DNA of 64,000 nucleotides from Odontesthes bonariensis (lineage: Eukaryota; Chordata; Actinopteri; Atheriniformes; Atherinopsidae): positions 323,001 to 387,000 of the forward strand of contig NC_134527.1 of assembly GCF_027942865.1 (NCBI RefSeq), read 5' to 3'. Shown in pieces: positions 1-11,700 of this stretch. The stretch's first letter is position 1. Every line of letters starts with the position of its first letter. Both the position numbers and the translations under genes were made by a program. Under the pieces are notes generated by a model. It saw only the letters and a list, made by a program, of their open reading frames with translations, had not been told where the DNA came from and did no database searches.

Positions 1-762
1 TCGTTCTGCTTCACCGCGTCCAGCAGCTAGAGGGCGACACGCAGCTATAAACCGACAGGAAGCTACGTCGTTCTGCTTCACCGCGTCCAGCAGCTAGAGG
101 GCGACACGCAGCTATAAACCGACAGGAAGCTACATCATTCTGCTTCAACGCGTCCAGCAGCTAGAGGGCGACAAGCAGCTATAAACCGACAGGAAGCTAC
201 GTCGTTCTGCTTCACCGGGTCCAGCAGCTAGAGGGCGACACGCAGCTATAAACCGACAGGAAGCTACATCATTCTGCTTCAACGTGTCCAGCAGCTAGAG
301 GGCGACACGTAGCTATAAACCGACAGGAAGCTACGTCGTTCTGCTTCAACGTGTCCTGCAGCTAGAGGGCGACACGCAGCTATAAACCGACAGGAAGCTA
401 CGTCGTTCTGCTACAACGTGTCCAGCAGCTAGAGGGCGACACGCAGCTATAAACCGACAGGAAGCTACGTCGTTCTGCTTCACCGCGTCCAGCAGCTAGA
501 GGGCGACACGCAGCTACAAACCGACAGGAAGCTACGTCGTTCTGCTTCAACGTGTCCTGCAGCTAGAGGGCGACACGCAGCTATAAACCGACAGGAAGCT
601 ACATCGTTCTGCTTCAACGTGTCCTGCAGCTAGAGGGCGACACGCAGCTATAAACCGACAGGAAGCTACGTCGTTCTGCTTCAACGTGTCCTGCAGCTAG
701 AGGGCGACACGCAGCTACAAACCGACAGGAAGCTACGTCGTTCTGCTTCACCGCGTCCAGCT
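1..762. repeat. 67-bp minisatellite
   Basis: About eleven head-to-tail copies of a 67-bp unit starting TCGTTCTGCTTCA and ending ACAGGAAGCTACG. Successive TCGTTCTG/TCATTCTG starts at 1, 68 and 135 give the period. Copies differ by a few substitutions (CACGCAG/AAGCAG, TATAAA/TACAAA). The array enters from the left edge, so its true length is unknown. Short open frames here are repeat artefacts. Confidence 0.95.
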
Positions 763-1660
763 GCCACCCTCTAATGATGCAGGTCTGTGGCGGAATATCA
801 AACCAGTTCTTCTGTGGTTTTGAAGCCAAACCCACCCAGAACCAGCACCTGGTTTTAAAGGGGTGTGGTGGGACTGTGTCAGCTGACTGCGGTCCCGTTG
901 TGGTTACTAACAGTGGGAGGAGCTACAGACCTCTGTGACCTACCTTTAACTCCCAGTCCTGCAGCTTCAGTAGCCCCTCGTGGGAGTTCCTCAGATCCCG
1001 ACCGAACCCCATTCCGGATCTCAGTCTGTGTCTCTAACAGCAGGGGTGTGCCGGGGGTGATTGCATGATCCTCTGTGGACAGAGAGGCGCTGTTAGAACC
1101 TGCAGGGCTGTCCCACCTTCCGCTGATTTATGGAACATTCAGTTGGTTCTGTTGGACCTAACAGGACCACATCATCCAACTGGACCGAACCATCTAAGTG
1201 GACAGGACCATCTAACTGGACCATCTAACACAGGGGCATGCGGCTCCGCATGGCCTGGGAAAATAAATAAAAAGCATCCAATTGAAGTTAATTTTATTTG
1301 TGTTAGTTTTTTATTATTATTGTGATCTTGAAATATTAAAATAAAATTATATTTTATTACTTTTAGTCGCTCAAAATATGCGTCACGCTGGCTGAAAGCT
1401 GGTATATGTTCGCCAAAATGCATTTATGGAGACTTTCAACCCCAGGAAGGCCAAGTGTGGAGAAATGTAAGACATGTGACATCACGGATGGTCAGCTGTG
1501 ACATCATCCCCGCCCGGTCTTTCTGGGAGCTGATCCGGACTAACCCCGGAGTCCCATAAGAAATGAATCTGATCAGAACGACCTCTGACCTCACCAACAC
1601 CAACTCTGGTGTTTAGGCTTCAGTCTGAAACTTCCTCAGATATTCTGTGATGCTGACATT
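763..1660. other. Stretch without recognised gene
   Basis: No convincing exon seen. Positions 1140-1230 hold a degenerate short repeat of the type GGACCATCTAACT. Positions 1280-1370 are A/T rich. The rest looks like ordinary non-coding vertebrate DNA. Confidence 0.6.
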
Positions 1661-2491
1661 TAACCCAGCTACTAACCACTAACTAACCCAGTTACTAACC
1701 ACTAACTAACCCAGCTACTAACCACTAACTAACCCAGCTACTGACCACTGACTAACCGTTACTGACCAATAACTAACCCAGTTACTGACCACTAACTAAC
1801 CCAGTTACTAACCACTAACTAACCCAGTTACTAACCACTAACCCAGTCACTAACCAATAACTAACCACTAACTAACCCAGTTACTAACCACTAACTAACC
1901 CAGTTACTGACCACTAACCCAATTACTGACCACTAGCCAAGTTACTAACCACTAACTAACCCAGTTACTGACCACTAACTAGTCCAGTTACTGACCACTA
2001 GCCAAGTTACTAACCACTAACTAACCCAGTTACTAACCACTAACTAACCCAGTTACTGACCACTAACCCAATTACTGACCACTAGCCAAGTTACTAACCA
2101 CTAACTAACCCAGTTACTGACCAATAACTAACCCAGTTACTAACCACTAACTAGTCCAGTTACTGACCACTAACTAACGCAGTTACTAACCACTAACTAG
2201 TCCAGTTACTGACCACTAACTAACGCAGTTACCAACCACTAACTAACCCAGTTACTAACCACTAACTAGTCCAGTTACCGACCACTAACTGACCCATTTA
2301 CTGACCACTAACTAACCCAGTTACCAACCACTAACTAACCCAGTTACTAACCACTAACTAACCCAGTTACTGACCACTAACTGACCCAGTTACTAACCAC
2401 TAACTAACACAGTTACTAACCACTAACTAACCCAGTTACCAACAACAAACTAACCCAGTTACTAATCACTAACTGATCCACTAACTAACCC
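1661..2491. repeat. 22-bp minisatellite (CTAACCCAGTTACTAACCAC type)
   Basis: About 38 imperfect copies of a 22-bp unit built from CTAACCCAGTTA followed by CTAACCACTA, with frequent TAAC/TGAC exchanges and small deletions. CTAACCC recalls the telomere motif but true (CCCTAA)n runs are absent. No coding potential. Confidence 0.93.
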
Positions 2492-2689
2492 ACACAGACC
2501 TCTCCTTCTGATCTAACTCTGTTGTTCTGAGACTACAGAACCCGTTCGGGAAAGACTGTCCTGACGCATTCCTAAACTTTACAGCTATATTCCAAAACGT
2601 TTCAAACGCAATCTGTTCGTCTTCCCAGTCAGCTCAGACCCATGAAAACTCCTAAAAACGTCTTTTCTGGCTGTTTTCAGGCCGCTTGG

Positions 2690-3340
2690 TGTCGCTGAAC
2701 CTTTAAATTCCTTTGGCAGGGTGTGAAACTGAAGCTAAGCTAACGTTAGCCGCAGTCTTCGTTGAAATCAAGGGAAAGTGGAGCTAGCATGCTAACAGGA
2801 TGAGCGGCTATGAAGTTAGTAACGGAGCTCCGGGAAAACAAAGAGCTGACAAAGAGTCTGTAGAAAGCGGCTTTAAAACGAGACAACCGCGCAAAGTGTC
2901 ACAAAGACCACAAAGACCCGTCTGTGTTCCGGTCCCAGCCTGGTTCTCCGGTAAATAAAGACGGGATAAAGTCAGCAGGAGTGGGAGTGGGACAGTCGGG
3001 AGGGGGCTCATGTTTTTTTACTTCTTGGACAGTTTCAGCCGCTTTTACGCACCTTAAAGCGGGTAAATGCGGCGGGAGACTCGCTGTCCGGTCACCGCGG
3101 TACTCTGACCTGCTCCGCCGGACTCATTTCTTCCTCTTCACCGTGTTTTTCTCCCGGGTTCCCGGCTTCTTCCTGCCGTCAGGCTGCTGGGGCTAACAGC
3201 TAACAGCTAATAGGGAGAACAGGGAGAACAGGGAGGGGCTTCCGCGGGAAACGGAAAACAGGGAAGGGAGGGTGGGAGTCACGTGATCAGCGCTGCCCCG
3301 GCCTCAGGAGGAGGGGAGGAGTCACGTGATCAGCGCAAGC
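2690..3340 (-). promoter_or_regulatory. GC-rich promoter-like region with paired CACGTGA sites
   Basis: CpG-containing unique sequence. Two near-identical 18-bp copies of GAGTCACGTGATCAGCGC lie about 43 bp apart (around 3276 and 3319); CACGTG is the E-box core bound by USF/TFE-type bHLH factors. On the minus strand a short open stretch begins ATGAGTCCGGCGGAGCAG near 3127 and meets GTCAGA, which could be a first coding exon of a gene running left out of the window. No homology was recognised, so the promoter call is inference. Confidence 0.35.
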
Positions 3341-3502
3341 AGTATGACAAGTGACCTTCACCCCCCCTCTGTGACCTGGACCAGAACCACAGACCTGTTA
3401 AGATGCCCAGACCACGATCACAAACCAGGTCGGACACCAGAACCAGGATCACTTTGCAATAAAGTATTTTTCAGACCAAGAAGAGACCTTTTTATACTTT
3501 CA

Positions 3503-4962
3503 TTCTCTGGGGTTCACATACTTTCACACAGTGTGTCACGGATCTCTGGGGTTCACATACTTTCACACAGTGTGTCACGGATCTCTGGGGTTCACATACT
3601 TTCACACAGTGTGTCACGGATCTCTGGGGTTCACATACTTTCACACAGTGTGTCACGGATCTCTGGGGTTCACATACTTTCACACAGTGTGTCACGGATC
3701 TCTGGGGTTCACATACTTTCACACAGTGTCACGGATCTCTGGGGTTCACATACTTTCACACAGTTTGTCACGGATCCCTGGGGTTCACATACTTTCACAC
3801 AGTTTGTCACGGATCCCTGGGGTTCAGATACTTTCATAGAGTTTGTCACGGATCTCTGGGGTTCACATACTTTCACACAGTTTGTAACGGATCTCTGGGG
3901 TTCACATACTTTCACACAGTGTGTCACGGATCTCTGGGGTTCACATACTTTCACACAGTTTGTCACGGATCTCTGGGGTTCACATACTTTCACACAGTTT
4001 GTCACGGATCCCTGGGGTTCACATACTTTCACACAGTTTGTCACGGATCCCTGGGGTTCACATACTTTCATAGAGTTTGTCACGGATCCCTGGGGTTCAC
4101 ATACTTTCACACAGTTTGTCACGGATCTCTGGGGTTCACATACTTTCACACAGTTTGTCACGGATCTCTGGGGTTCACATACTTTCACACAGTTTGTCAC
4201 GGATCCCTGGGGTTCACATACTTTCATAGAGTTTGTCACGGATCCCTGGGGTTCACATACTTTCACACAGTTTGTCACGGATCTCTGGGGTTCACATACT
4301 TTCACACAGTGTGTCACGGATCTCTGGGGTTCACATACTTTCACACAGTGTGTCACGGATCTCTGGGGTTCACATACTTTCACACAGTGTGTCACGGATC
4401 TCTGGGGTTCACATACTTTCACACAGTGTGTCACGGATCTCTGGGGTTCACATACTTTCACACAGTGTCACGGATCTCTGGGGTTCACATACTTTCACAC
4501 AGTTTGTCACGGATCCCTGGGGTTCACATACTTTCACATTGTTTGTCACGGATCCCTGGGGTTCACATACTTTCACACAGTTTGTCACGGATCCCTGGGG
4601 TTCACATACTTTCACACAGTTTGTCACGGATCCCTGGGGTTCAGATACTTTCATAGAGTTTGTCACGGATCTCTGGGGTTCACATACTTTCACACAGTTT
4701 GTCACGGATCTCTGGGGTTCACATACTTTCACACAGTTTGTCACGGATCCCTGGGGTTCACATACTTTCACACAGTTTGTCACGGATCCCTGGGGTTCAC
4801 ATACTTTCATAGAGTTTGTCACGGATCTCTGGGGTTCACATACTTTCACACAGTTTGTCACGGATCTCTGGGGTTCACATACTTTCACACAGTGTGTCAC
4901 AGATCTCTGGGGTTCACATACTTTCACACGGTGTGTCACAGATCTCTGGGGTTCACATACTT
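3503..4962. repeat. 39-bp minisatellite
   Basis: About 37 copies of a 39-bp unit beginning TCTCTGGGGTTCACATAC and ending in CACGGA. Main variants are GTGTGTCAC/GTTTGTCAC, GATCTC/GATCCC and CACACAG/CATAGAG. Two copies lack one GT step, which shifts frame. Because 39 is divisible by three, both strands stay open for hundreds of codons; this is a property of the repeat, not evidence of a gene. Confidence 0.96.
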
Positions 4963-5786
4963 ACTGACTGCAGGGATAGGCTCCGCCCCCTACAGAAGAT
5001 GGATGTTGATCAGAGGAAAAGATGAAACCAGGTTTTCTTCTTCTGATTATTGCACCAGACTCCAGAGTCATGTGAATGCTGTGAGTTTGCTGCCCCCTGG
5101 CGACATTAAGCTGTAACTACACAGTTCAGTCTGCAGCTGACCTCCAGCCACAGAAGATATTCTCATGTTCACTCTGGTGGGATTCATAGTATTTAACCAC
5201 CTGGGCCCACAGTCAGCCCATCTTTTACCCACATACAAGTGTTGGCTGGGATCTGGGCGGAGTTAGAAATGACAGGAATGAAAGAAGAAACAAACAGTTT
5301 CTGTCCGACTGGTTAGAGATGAATTCGCTGATGTTTGTTCAACACGTGACCCGAACCCTGATGACTCATTCAGAGACGAATCACAGCAAATAAAAGGAGA
5401 CACAGTCACATGACCTCAGTCAACATGTACAATAATTTAATCTATTAATTAATATATTAGATCTTAGATCAGATTTATCAAAGTAAAACATGAAAGTGCA
5501 CCACATCCATCCAATAAAAACACAGATTTCCACCCGGTCAGGAGGAGGAGTCGGGTCGGCTGCCGCTGAGCTCCACAGGGAATAAAGGTGTGTCGGCAGG
5601 TAGAACAGGTTTGGGTTAGGCTGGGCAGAGAGCTTCACTGGCTGAGACAAACGCAGAGAGAGTCAGATGAGTCGACGTGTTTCACAGGTAAAGACTTTAC
5701 TTTTACCAAAGAGAAGAAGAAGAAGTCGGACTCCCTGTAAGCAACGAAAGATTCAAGGAGAAAACACACCTGCAGAGCCCGTACAG
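4963..5786. other. Unique stretch, no gene recognised
   Basis: No exon could be supported. A CAATAAAAAC near 5513 could be a plus-strand poly(A) signal, but no coding exon precedes it. TCACAG followed by GTAAAG near 5683 resembles a splice donor and might end a 5' untranslated exon of the downstream cysrt1 gene; this is speculative. Confidence 0.4.
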
Positions 5787-5938
5787 GTGAGTCTGCTGAA
5801 CCCTAACCCTAACCCAGGTGAGTCAGCTGAACCCCTAACCCTAACCCAGGTGAGTCAGCTGAACCCCTAACCCTAACCCAGGTGAGTCAGCTGAACCCCT
5901 AACCCTAACCCAGGTGAGTCAGCTGAACCCTAACCCTA
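5787..5938. repeat. 32-bp minisatellite with CCCTAACCCTAA core
   Basis: Four to five copies of a unit made of CCTAACCCTAACCCAGGTGA followed by GTCAGCTGAACC. The vertebrate telomere motif (CCCTAA) is embedded in each copy. Confidence 0.9.
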
Positions 5939-5965
5939 CCAGAACCAGCAATGCATCCACCTGGA

Positions 5966-5991
5966 TGGATCTCTGGGGTTCACATACTTTC
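5966..5991. repeat. Isolated single copy of the 39-bp minisatellite unit
   Basis: TGGATCTCTGGGGTTCACAT and the following ACTTTCA match the unit of the array at 3503-4962 exactly, yet stand alone about 1 kb beyond it. Confidence 0.85.
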
Positions 5992-5999
5992 AGGACCTG

Positions 6000-6787
6000 A
6001 AGGCCACTATTAGGCAACCTGGGGTCAATAAGGATGGGTGTGAGGAGAAAGGATGCGGATCCTTGGAAATCAAAACTTAATTTATTTTCACTAAAGGTTT
6101 TAACAGAAAGTGCGGCTGAGCCGGATATCAAAAACTAAACGAGACTGTGAAAACAAAACAAAGGACTTGACTTGGCATGGAAAAACTTAGCTGGCTGTGA
6201 CTTGGACCATGGATGACGGAGAAGGATCTGACTATGAAGATGGAAAGACCTGGGGACTAAATACTGTGGAGGGTGATTAGTGATAGAGGCTGATGGGGAA
6301 AACACAGGTGAGGGACGTGAGGCTGATGGCAGGGCAGGAGAGGGTGGCATGACATGGAAAAAACTAAACACAAGACCTGAACCTAAACATGAGAAAACTA
6401 AGAACTTAAGCAGAAACTAAAAACATGGCAAAAACCCACAGACATGAAACCTGGGGTCCCATCCCAGCCCAGAGGGCTACAGGCTGACCGCCTCACCCAA
6501 TACTGTGTTTTGTTGTTATATTTTTGTATTATTATTAATTTTAATCTTTTTTTTTTTAACTTAACATCAATTCCTGTCCAGGGACTACAGATGAAAATTA
6601 GCCTTGTGGCTATAATATGGCTCAATTGTATGTTGTGCACTGTTCCTGTTAAATAAACATTAAACTAAACTCCATGCTGTAATGCTTTATGTAATGAAGT
6701 TATACTAGTTTCACTTTCTGAAATGAGTGACAAAATTGTTTTAACTTTTAATCACAATATTCTATTTTTTTAGCTGTGCTTGTAATA
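6000..6787. other. Unclassified interspersed repeat-like DNA
   Basis: A/G-rich sequence with phrases such as AAACTAAACACAAGACC that look like a dispersed fish element, then a T-rich tract around 6545-6560. No intact ORF, terminal repeat pair or target duplication was found. Assignment to a family was not possible by eye. Confidence 0.35.
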
Positions 6788-7037
6788 TAAGTTTCAGGTC
6801 CAAAGATAACGACTTCAGTTTGTCTGAATTTAGAAGCAGACAGTTCTGAGTCATCCAGGTCTTTATGTCTTTAAGACATGCTTGTAGTCTGACCAACCTA
6901 TTGGGTTCATCTGGTTTTATAGATAAGTACAGCTGAGTATCATCAGCATAGCAATGGAAATTTATGCCATGCTGTCTAATAATGTTACCCAATGGAAGCA
7001 TGTATGAAGTGAAAAGAATCGGTCCAAGCACAGAAGA
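6788..7037 (-). mobile_element. L2-like LINE reverse transcriptase fragment
   Basis: Read on the minus strand this starts SVLGPILFTSYMLPLGNIIR and contains the catalytic YADDTQLYLS box of a non-LTR reverse transcriptase. It is nearly identical to the matching part of the LINE at 25.46-29.33 kb but in the opposite orientation. About 250 bp remain: similarity ends abruptly after GGACCTGA on one side and at the 20-bp tandem array on the other. It is a dead fragment. Confidence 0.9.
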
Positions 7038-7038
7038 G

Positions 7039-7333
7039 TCAGTCAGTTGGATCAGAGGTCAGTCGGCTGGTTCAGAGGTCAGTCGGCTGGTTCAGAGGTC
7101 AGTCGGTTGGATCAGAGGTCAGTCAGTTTGATCAGAGGTCAGTCGGCTGGATCAGAGGTCAGTCGGCTGGTTCAGAGGTCAGTCGGCTGGATCAGAGGTC
7201 AGTCGGCTGGTTCAGAGGTCAGTCGGCTGGATCAGAGGTCAGTCGGCTGGATCAGAGGTCAGTCGGCTGGATCAGAGGTCAGTCGGCTGGATCAGAGGTC
7301 AGTCAGCTGGATCAGAGGTCAGTCAGCTGATCC
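7039..7333. repeat. 20-bp minisatellite
   Basis: About fifteen copies of GGATCAGAGGTCAGTCGGCT, with GGTTC/GGATC and CGGCT/CAGCT variants. It lies directly upstream of the last intron boundary of cysrt1. The period was read from the 60-column layout, which repeats three units per line. Confidence 0.95.
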
Positions 7334-7410
7334 CAGGTGTTATGAGGTAATGATGACATGGTTTCCCGGGTTACAGGACTCATTTCTGACATTCTGTCTC
7401 CATCTTGCCT

Positions 7411-7416
7411 TCACAG
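7411..7416 (+). other. cysrt1: Splice acceptor of the cysrt1 coding exon
   Basis: TCTCCATCTTGCCTTCACAG is a good vertebrate 3' splice site; the exon would begin at 7417, 57 bases before the ATG. The upstream exon was not located. Confidence 0.6.
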
Positions 7417-7473
7417 GGTCTCTGACCCACGCAGCATCGGCTCCTCTGATTGGTCCGCTTTGTTTTGGGGAAC

Positions 7474-7722
7474 ATGTCATCAAACATCAACGTCTCGCTG
7501 GAAAACCCGTACGGTCAGGTGACCATTCCCCGAGCTAAGCTCCGCCCCGCTGATGACAGCACGGTGATAGCCAATCCAGCGGCTCTGCACAGCGACGATG
7601 GGAATCCGTACGGCGTGAAAAGCTCTGCCCCCCCGCCGCCGTACACGGTGAAGGAAGACGGAGGGGCGGAGGAGGAAGGAGGGCGGTGCCCCGCCTGCTG
7701 CTACCGCTGCAGGAGGAAGTGA
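7474..7722 (+). CDS. cysrt1: Cysteine-rich tail protein 1 (82 aa)
   Basis: Small cytosolic protein, role not well established; the family is named for its cysteine-rich C terminus. Seen here: an N-terminal block ENPYGQVTIPRAKLRP (residues 10-25) that matches the conserved NPY-x4-IPRA-x-LRP start of vertebrate CYSRT1, a second GNPYG (43-47), a PPPPY motif (53-57, possible WW-domain ligand) and a short tail with Cys72, 75, 76 and 79. Human CYSRT1 is about 144 aa with a much richer Cys tail, so this protein is short. The start is the ATG at 7474; the exon opens after a pyrimidine-rich tract and CAG at 7411-7416, so coding is confined to one exon and an upstream untranslated exon is expected. Proximity to rnf224, its neighbour in human 9q34.3, supports the call. 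Confidence 0.85.
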   Translation: MSSNINVSLENPYGQVTIPRAKLRPADDSTVIANPAALHSDDGNPYGVKSSAPPPPYTVKEDGGAEEEGGRCPACCYRCRRK

Positions 7723-7896
7723 CATCACGGATTTATTTATTTAGGAGCCAAGGAGAGAAGGAAGCTGCCTCGGCATTTATTTCTGACATCCTAACTGACC
7801 CACACCAAGGTCAAAGCTCAAAGGTCAAAGGTCACCGAGATGTAGGCGGATCTCCTGAGGAGGACGAGATGTTTAGCTGAGCTGCACCAACATCCG

Positions 7897-7902
7897 AATA
7901 AA
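7897..7902 (+). terminator. cysrt1: Poly(A) signal AATAAA of cysrt1
   Basis: Canonical AATAAA 175 bases after the stop codon, in unique sequence, giving a short 3' UTR. Confidence 0.75.
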
Positions 7903-8754
7903 GAACGTTTCATTCAGGGGTTTTCTCATCGTGTCAGAAACAGAAAAAATAATAATTTTTAAGAACAATTGATCGATTTATTCGATACTGATCACTGATC
8001 AAATATATTGACGAACCTATTGATTGTATATTTGTAATGGTTTCACTTTAAAATGGTTTCTTTTATTCTAACTTGTTTGAATCAGAACTAATCTGTTATA
8101 AAGTATAATATCGATCACTTTATCAATGAACTAATCAGGCTCTTTCAGGTTTGTCCTGAACAGAAATAATTTAGTAGCTTTAATGAAGTTATGAGACACA
8201 TGAAACAGCTGGAAAACATATCTCGTCTGTTCAGACCTGTAAATACGACTCATAACGGCGTCCTGTGAGGCTCCGCCTCCACAAGCACCAGTCGCCTGAT
8301 ACCAGAGGCCTCACAAGGTTGTGTTGTCATGGCGATGCGTAGATTTTAACTTTAAACGGTAAATGGGATGGACATTTATGGACTTGTCCTTCAGATCCAG
8401 GACATTAAAAACAGTTTTTCCACGTTTAAATATATTATAATTATCTTAGTCTTTAAAGAATGAGTGAAATGAAATGATTGTGACAGTAGATAGTTTATGA
8501 TGACGTAAAATGGAACTAAATAAATGGATTATTACATGTTACATGAGACCCGCTGCTTTGTTTATGTTCACTTTCTCTTCTCTAACATGGCTTTTACAGA
8601 TGTTTATAGATTTATTTTATACTTTAATCAATGTAAATCTAAGACAATATTCATTTTGTTCTCCCAGGATGAATGAAAATGTTCAGAATTTAGGAGTTAG
8701 ATTGTTGATGGAAGCTTCCAAGTTTCAGGTCCGAGCTTCAGGTTCAAGCTTCAT
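7903..8754. other. Intergenic A/T-rich stretch, nothing recognised
   Basis: No exon, RNA gene or repeat element could be supported. The sequence is unique-looking until the TTAGGG-rich array begins. Confidence 0.6.
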
Positions 8755-11700
8755 TGGGTTTGGGTTAGGAAGCCCTTCATTGGGTTAGGGTTAGGGTTAG
8801 GAAGCCCTTCATTGGGTTAGGGTTAGGGTTAGGGTTAGGAAGCTCTTCATTGGGTTAGGGTTAGGAAGCCCTTCATTGGGTTAGGGTTAGGGTTAGGAAG
8901 CTCTTCATTGGGTTAGGGTTAGGAAGCCCTTCATTGGGTTAGGGTTAGGGTTAGGAAGGGTTAGGGTTAGGAAGCTCTTCATTGGGTTAGGGTTAGGAAG
9001 CTCTTCATTGGGTTAGGGTTAGGGTTAGGAAGGGTTAGGGTTAGGAAGCTCTTCATTGGGTTAGGGTTAGGAAGCCCTTCATTGGGTTAGGGTTAGGGTT
9101 AGGAAGCTCTTCATTGGGTTAGGGTTAGGAAGCCCTTCATTGGGTTAGGGTTAGGAAGCTCTTCGTTGGGTTAGGGTTAGGGTTAGGAAGGGTTAGGGTT
9201 AGGAAGCCCTTCATTGGGTTAGGGTTAGGGAGCTCTTCATTGGGTTAGGGTTAGGAAGCTCTTCATTGGGTTTGGGTTAGGAAGCCCTTCATTGGGTTAG
9301 GGTTAGGAAGCTCTTCATTGGGTTAGGGTTAGGAAGCCCTTCATTGGGTTAGGGTTAGGAAGCTCTTCATTGGGTTAGGGTTAGGAAGCTCTTCATTGGG
9401 TTTGGGTTAGGAAGCTTTTCATTGGGTGGGGTTAGGAAGCTCTTTATTGGGTTAGGGTTAGGGTTAGGAAGCTCTTCATTGGGTTTGGGTTAGGAAGCTC
9501 TTCATTGGGTTAGGGTTAGGGTTAGGAAGCTCTTCATTGGGTTTGGGTTAGGAAGCTCTTCATTGGGTAGGGTTTGGGTTAGGAAGCTCTTCATTGGGTG
9601 GGGTTAGGAAGCCCTTCATTGGGTTAGGGTTAGGGTTAGGAAGCTCTTCATTGGGTTAGGGTTTGGGTTAGGAAGCTCTTCATTGGGTTAGGGTTAGGGT
9701 TAGGAAGCTCTTCATTGGGTTAGGGTTAGGAAGCTCTTCATTGGGTTTGGGTTAGGAAGCTCTTCATTGGGTAGGGTTTGGGTTAGGAAGCTCTTCATTG
9801 GGTTTGGGTTAGGAAGCTCTTCATTGGGTTTGGGTTAGGAAGCTCTTCATTGGGTAGGGTTTGGGTTAGGAAGCTCTTCATTGGGTTAGGGTTAGGAAGC
9901 TCTTCATTGGGTTTGGGTTAGGAAGCTCTTCATTGGGTAGGGTTTGGGTTAGGAAGCTCTTCATTGGGTTAGGGTTAGGAAGCTCTTCATTGGGTTTGGG
10001 TTAGGAAGCTCTTCATTGGGTAGGGTTTGGGTTAGGAAGCTCTTCATTGGGTTTGGGTTAGGAAGCTCTTCATTGGGTTAGGGTTAGGAAGCTCTTCATT
10101 GGGTAGGGTTTGGGTTAGGAAGCTCTTCATTGGGTTTGGGTTAGGAAGCTCTTCATTGGGTTTGGGTTAGGAAGCTCTTCATTGGGTAGGGTTTGGGTTA
10201 GGAAGCTCTTCATTGGGTGGGGTTAGGAAGCCCTTCATTGGGTTAGGGTTAGGGTTAGGAAGCTCTTCATTGGGTTAGGGTTTGGGTTAGGAAGCTCTTC
10301 ATTGGGTTAGGGTTAGGGTTAGGAAGCTCTTCATTGGGTTAGGGTTAGGAAGCTCTTCATTGGGTTTGGGTTAGGAAGCTCTTCATTGGGTAGGGTTTGG
10401 GTTAGGAAGCTCTTCATTGGGTTTGGGTTAGGAAGCTCTTCATTGGGTTTGGGTTAGGAAGCTCTTCATTGGGTAGGGTTTGGGTTAGGAAGCTCTTCAT
10501 TGGGTTAGGGTTAGGAAGCTCTTCATTGGGTTTGGGTTAGGAAGCTCTTCATTGGGTAGGGTTTGGGTTAGGAAGCTCTTCATTGGGTTTGGGTTAGGAA
10601 GCTCTTCATTGGGTTTGGGTTAGGAAGCTCTTCATTGGGTAGGGTTTGGGTTAGGAAGCTCTTCATTGGGTTAGGGTTTGGGTTAGGAAGCTCTTCATTA
10701 GGTGGGGTTAGGAAGCTCTTCATTGGGTTAGGGTTAGGGTTAGGAAGCTCTTCATTGGGTTTGGGTTAGGAAGCTCTTCATTGGGTAGGGTTTGGGTTAG
10801 GAAGCTCTTCATTGGGTTAGGGTTAGGAAGCTCTTCATTGGGTTTGGGTTAGGAAGCTCTTCATTGGGTAGGGTTTGGGTTAGGAAGCTCTTCATTGGGT
10901 TTGGGTTAGGAAGCTCTTCATTGGGTTAGGGTTAGGAAGCTCTTCATTGGGTTTGGGTTAGGAAGCTCTTCATTGGGTAGGGTTAGGAAGCTTTTCATTG
11001 GGTGGGGTTAGGAAGCTCTTCATTGGGTTAGGGTTAGGGTTAGGAAGCTCTTCATTGGGTTTGGGTTAGGAAGCTCTTCATTGGGTGGGGTTAGGAAGCT
11101 CTTCATTGGGTTTGGGTTAGGAAGCTCTTCATTGGGTTTGGGTTAGGAAGCTCTTCATTGGGTAGGGTTTGGGTTAGGAAGCTCTTCATTGGGTTAGGGT
11201 TTGGGTTAGGAAGCTCTTCATTAGGTGGGGTTAGGAAGCTCTTCATTGGGTTAGGGTTAGGGTTAGGAAGCTCTTCATTGGGTTTGGGTTAGGAAGCTCT
11301 TCATTGGGTAGGGTTTGGGTTAGGAAGCTCTTCATTGGGTTAGGGTTAGGAAGCTCTTCATTGGGTTTGGGTTAGGAAGCTCTTCATTGGGTAGGGTTTG
11401 GGTTAGGAAGCTCTTCATTGGGTGGGGTTAGGAAGCCCTTCATTGGGTTAGGGTTAGGGTTAGGAAGCTCTTCATTGGGTTAGGGTTTGGGTTAGGAAGC
11501 TCTTCATTGGGTTAGGGTTAGGGTTAGGAAGCTCTTCATTGGGTTAGGGTTAGGAAGCTCTTCATTGGGTTTGGGTTAGGAAGCTCTTCATTGGGTAGGG
11601 TTTGGGTTAGGAAGCTCTTCATTGGGTTTGGGTTAGGAAGCTCTTCATTGGGTTTGGGTTAGGAAGCTCTTCATTGGGTAGGGTTTGGGTTAGGAAGCTC

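Noticed and set aside
3326..5116. 596-codon plus-strand frame over the 39-bp array
   Set aside because: Unit length divisible by three and lacking stops explains it. Frames on the other strand are equally open.
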